Source: Branchiostoma belcheri (Eukaryota; Chordata; Leptocardii; Amphioxiformes; Branchiostomatidae). Taken from it: a stretch of DNA of 64,000 nt. The number at the start of each line of letters is the position of its first letter. Position 1 is the first letter of the stretch. Both the position numbers and the translations under genes were made by a program. Location of the stretch: assembly GCF_001625305.1 (NCBI RefSeq), contig NW_017804176.1:489099-553098 (forward strand), written 5' to 3'. Positions 62,412-64,000 of the stretch are shown piece by piece. The notes under the pieces were generated by a model. That model worked only from the letters and a program-made list of their open reading frames with translations, did not search any database and was not told the DNA's origin.

Positions 62412-63757
62412 TCAGTCCTTGTGTGTCCGGGTATGGCTGACGAGTCCAATTCTAGCCCGGAAGCACCTGCCGCAGACGTCACACTTGTGCTCAGGTAGTG
62501 GCTGCAGAGACGGGTTTTTCTCCCTCGCCTTTCGTGCCTCCCGCTTACTGACAGCCAGGCTGGTGCGACGACGCTCAGCAAGCTCGGCGCCCTGGTGGAC
62601 TAGTCTGCGCCACTGGTGACGGTCAGTGGCAGCGTCCTCCCAGTTTTCAACGGGAATGCTGAGGCTCTTCAGAGTTGCCTTGAGGCTGTCCTTGAAGCGG
62701 AGCTTGGGGCGGCCCGCTAGCCTTTTGCCTTCAGCCAGTTCCCCATACAGCAGCATTTTGGGTATGCGGCTGTCGTTCATCCGTCGGACGTGTCCTGCCC
62801 ACCTTGCTTGGGCTTTCTCTATGAGGTGTGAATGCTGGGCATGTTGGCACGGGAAAGTACCTCCGTATCTGGGGTGTGGTCTTGCCAATGAATTTTAAGG
62901 AGTCTACGAAGGCATGTTGTGTGGAAATGGTTTAGCTGTTTTGCATGTCTTCTGTAAACTGTCCAAGTCTCACAGGCATAGAGAAGAGTAGTAATGACTA
63001 CTGCCTGATACACTTTAAGTTTTGTGCTGAGCTTGATTCCCCTTCGGTCCCAGACATTGTGTCGAAGTCTCCCAAAAGCACTGCTGGCCTTAGAGATTCT
63101 GCCGTTCACTTCCTCATCTATGTTTGCCTGCCGTGACATGGTACTGCCCAAGTAGGTGAACTTGTCCACAGGGTTTAGGACTTGGCCATGTACTGTGACA
63201 CAAGGTTCCTTGTAAGGTTTGCCGGGGCGTGGTTGGTACAAGACTTCCGTCTTTTTGGTGCTGATGATGAGACCAAAGTTGTCACAAGCCCCAGAGAACC
63301 TGTCGGTTGATATTTGCATATCCTGTCCGCTTGTGGCATTAAGGGCACAGTCATCGGCGAAGAGGAAGTCTTTCAGGACTGTGTGCTTCACCTTCGTTAG
63401 CGCAAGCAGGCGACGTTGGTTAAGTAACTTCCCGTCTGTTCTGTATTTGATGTCTATTCCCTCCTTGGTGCCGTGAAAGGCATCAGTCAGCATGGCTGTG
63501 AAGACAATACTGAAGAGGGTTGGTGCCAAGACACACCCTTGCTTCACTCCATTGGTCACTGGAAAGGCTGTTGAGTTTTCTCCATCGTCTTGGACACGGG
63601 CTGTCATACCTTCATGGAACTGTCGTATCATGGAGGTGAAGCGTTCTGGGCAGCCGAACTTGGCCATGATCTTCCATAGCCCCTCTCTACTCACCAAGTC
63701 AAAGGCCTTAGTTAGGTCGATGAAGGTGGTGTATAGATCCTTGTGTTGTTCTTGACA
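62412..63757 (-). pseudogene. LINE reverse transcriptase, palm to C-terminal zinc finger, frameshifted
   Basis: Read on the minus strand from 63757. The start (CQEQHKDLYTTFIDLTKAFD) is the conserved region before catalytic motif A. Next come KQGCVLAPTLFSIVF and FADDCAL (the catalytic FADD box), a TYLGS motif, CETWTVYRRHAKQLNHFHTT and, after a one-base frameshift near 62825, ARWAGHVRRMNDSRIPK. It ends with a C2H2-like zinc finger (CDVCGRCF ... HTRTH) and a stop at 62412. Such a finger at the C-terminus occurs in several invertebrate LINE families. The break in frame and missing 5' half make it non-functional. Confidence 0.85.
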
Positions 63758-63986
63758 TCAACAATGCAGCTATTGAACGTCTCCCACAGATCCCAGTTAA
63801 CCAAGAGCTGGATATACTGCCGTCCCTCTCCGAGACTCAGAAGGCCATCAGCCAAATGAGCAACGGAAAAGCGCCAGGCCTCGACGGCATTCCAGCCGAG
63901 GTATACAAGTCTGGAGGACATGTGCTAACCCAGAAGCTAACTGACATCTTTTGTGCCATGTGGGAGAAAGGTACAATCCCCCCAGG
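63746..63986 (+). pseudogene. LINE reverse transcriptase, fingers segment, inverted
   Basis: Read on the plus strand: DINNAAIERLPQIPVNQELD, PSLSETQKAISQMSNGKAPG, LDGIPAEVYKSGG, IFCAMWEKGTIPP. The NGKAPGxDGIPAE motif is the conserved start of the reverse transcriptase core, which precedes the minus-strand part by about 100 residues in an intact element. It stops where the right target-site duplication begins. The few bases around 63746-63757 can be read as either segment. Confidence 0.85.
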
Positions 63987-64000
63987 TGCAATAGATCAGT
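63987..64000. repeat. Target-site duplication of the LINE insertion, right copy
   Basis: The 14-mer tgcaatagatcagt, identical to 62362-62375, ends at the last base of the window. The duplication could be longer, because sequence beyond 64000 is not visible. Confidence 0.8.

Larger units (their letters stand above)
62376..63986 (-). mobile_element. 5'-truncated, 5'-inverted non-LTR retrotransposon (LINE) insertion
   Basis: A 1.6-kb insertion flanked by the 14-bp duplication. The 3' part (62376 to about 63757) is in minus orientation and encodes the reverse transcriptase palm, thumb and C-terminal region. The 5' part (about 63746-63986) is in plus orientation and encodes the upstream fingers. 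About 60 residues of the reverse transcriptase lie between them in an intact element and are missing here. This is the signature of twin priming during target-primed reverse transcription. There is no poly(A); the 3' untranslated tail is about 36 bases and ends ggacgaacatc. The endonuclease domain is absent, so the copy is dead. The clade was not assigned. Confidence 0.85.

Noticed and set aside
63746-64000. Independent plus-strand retrotransposon copy
   Set aside because: It starts where the minus-strand copy stops, encodes the piece missing upstream of it, and ends at the matching target duplication, so a single inverted insertion explains it better.
1-64000. CRISPR arrays, bacterial operons, rRNA genes
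   Set aside because: The sequence is eukaryotic with spliced exons; no regularly spaced repeats, Shine-Dalgarno-led genes or rRNA segments were seen.

Overview
The window carries the 5' half of one large gene on the + strand: the ortholog of vertebrate dystrophin (DMD, the single ancestor of dystrophin and utrophin). The host is most likely an invertebrate deuterostome, and amphioxus (Branchiostoma) fits best. The protein aligns to vertebrate full-length dystrophin almost exon for exon. Introns are short (about 0.1 to 16 kb, mostly under 1.5 kb). There are tRNA-derived SINEs, and one short repeat (at 30.0 kb and 46.4 kb) that I remember as common in amphioxus. Species assignment is inference.

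Layout. Bases 1-7789 are non-coding; they are intron 1 or upstream sequence, and exon 1 was not found. Bases 7790-31310 hold seven exons for the actin-binding domain (two calponin-homology domains), spread over large introns (intron 2 is 15.9 kb). Bases 31733-31948 encode a lysine/glutamine/valine-rich hinge 1. Bases 33031-61154 hold 27 exons for spectrin-like repeats R1 to the start of R15, with a Thr/Pro-rich hinge 2 at 38103-38236 and an extra hinge-like linker between R13 and R14 at 58130-58290. In all I place 35 coding exons, about 5.88 kb and 1,959 codons. All splice GT-AG and keep one reading frame. At least 15 exons, or sums of adjacent exons, match the human exon lengths I remember exactly. 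The WW, EF-hand, ZZ and C-terminal parts lie beyond the window.

Non-gene content. Intron 40 contains a complete, 5'-inverted (twin-primed) LINE insertion bounded by a 14-bp target-site duplication that ends exactly at the window edge. There are two tRNA-derived SINEs (33.3 kb and 56.7 kb), a hAT-like MITE with TIRs and a near-perfect 8-bp duplication (45.6 kb) plus a truncated inverted relative (34.1 kb), a near-perfect 44-bp-arm hairpin (17.8 kb), and a minisatellite at the exon 33 donor.

Most unusual signals. Splice-site edges of this gene were duplicated locally more than once: the exon 11 acceptor, the exon 14 acceptor and, more decayed, the exon 34 donor. Exon 33 has a stronger in-frame second donor 33 nt downstream, and part of that donor is copied in the adjacent minisatellite. 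The rod carries a hinge not present in human dystrophin. A CpG-rich open segment ending in a strong phase-0 donor lies in the large intron 36 and could be an alternative first exon. Human exon sizes, residue numbers and repeat boundaries quoted here are from memory, not from a search.
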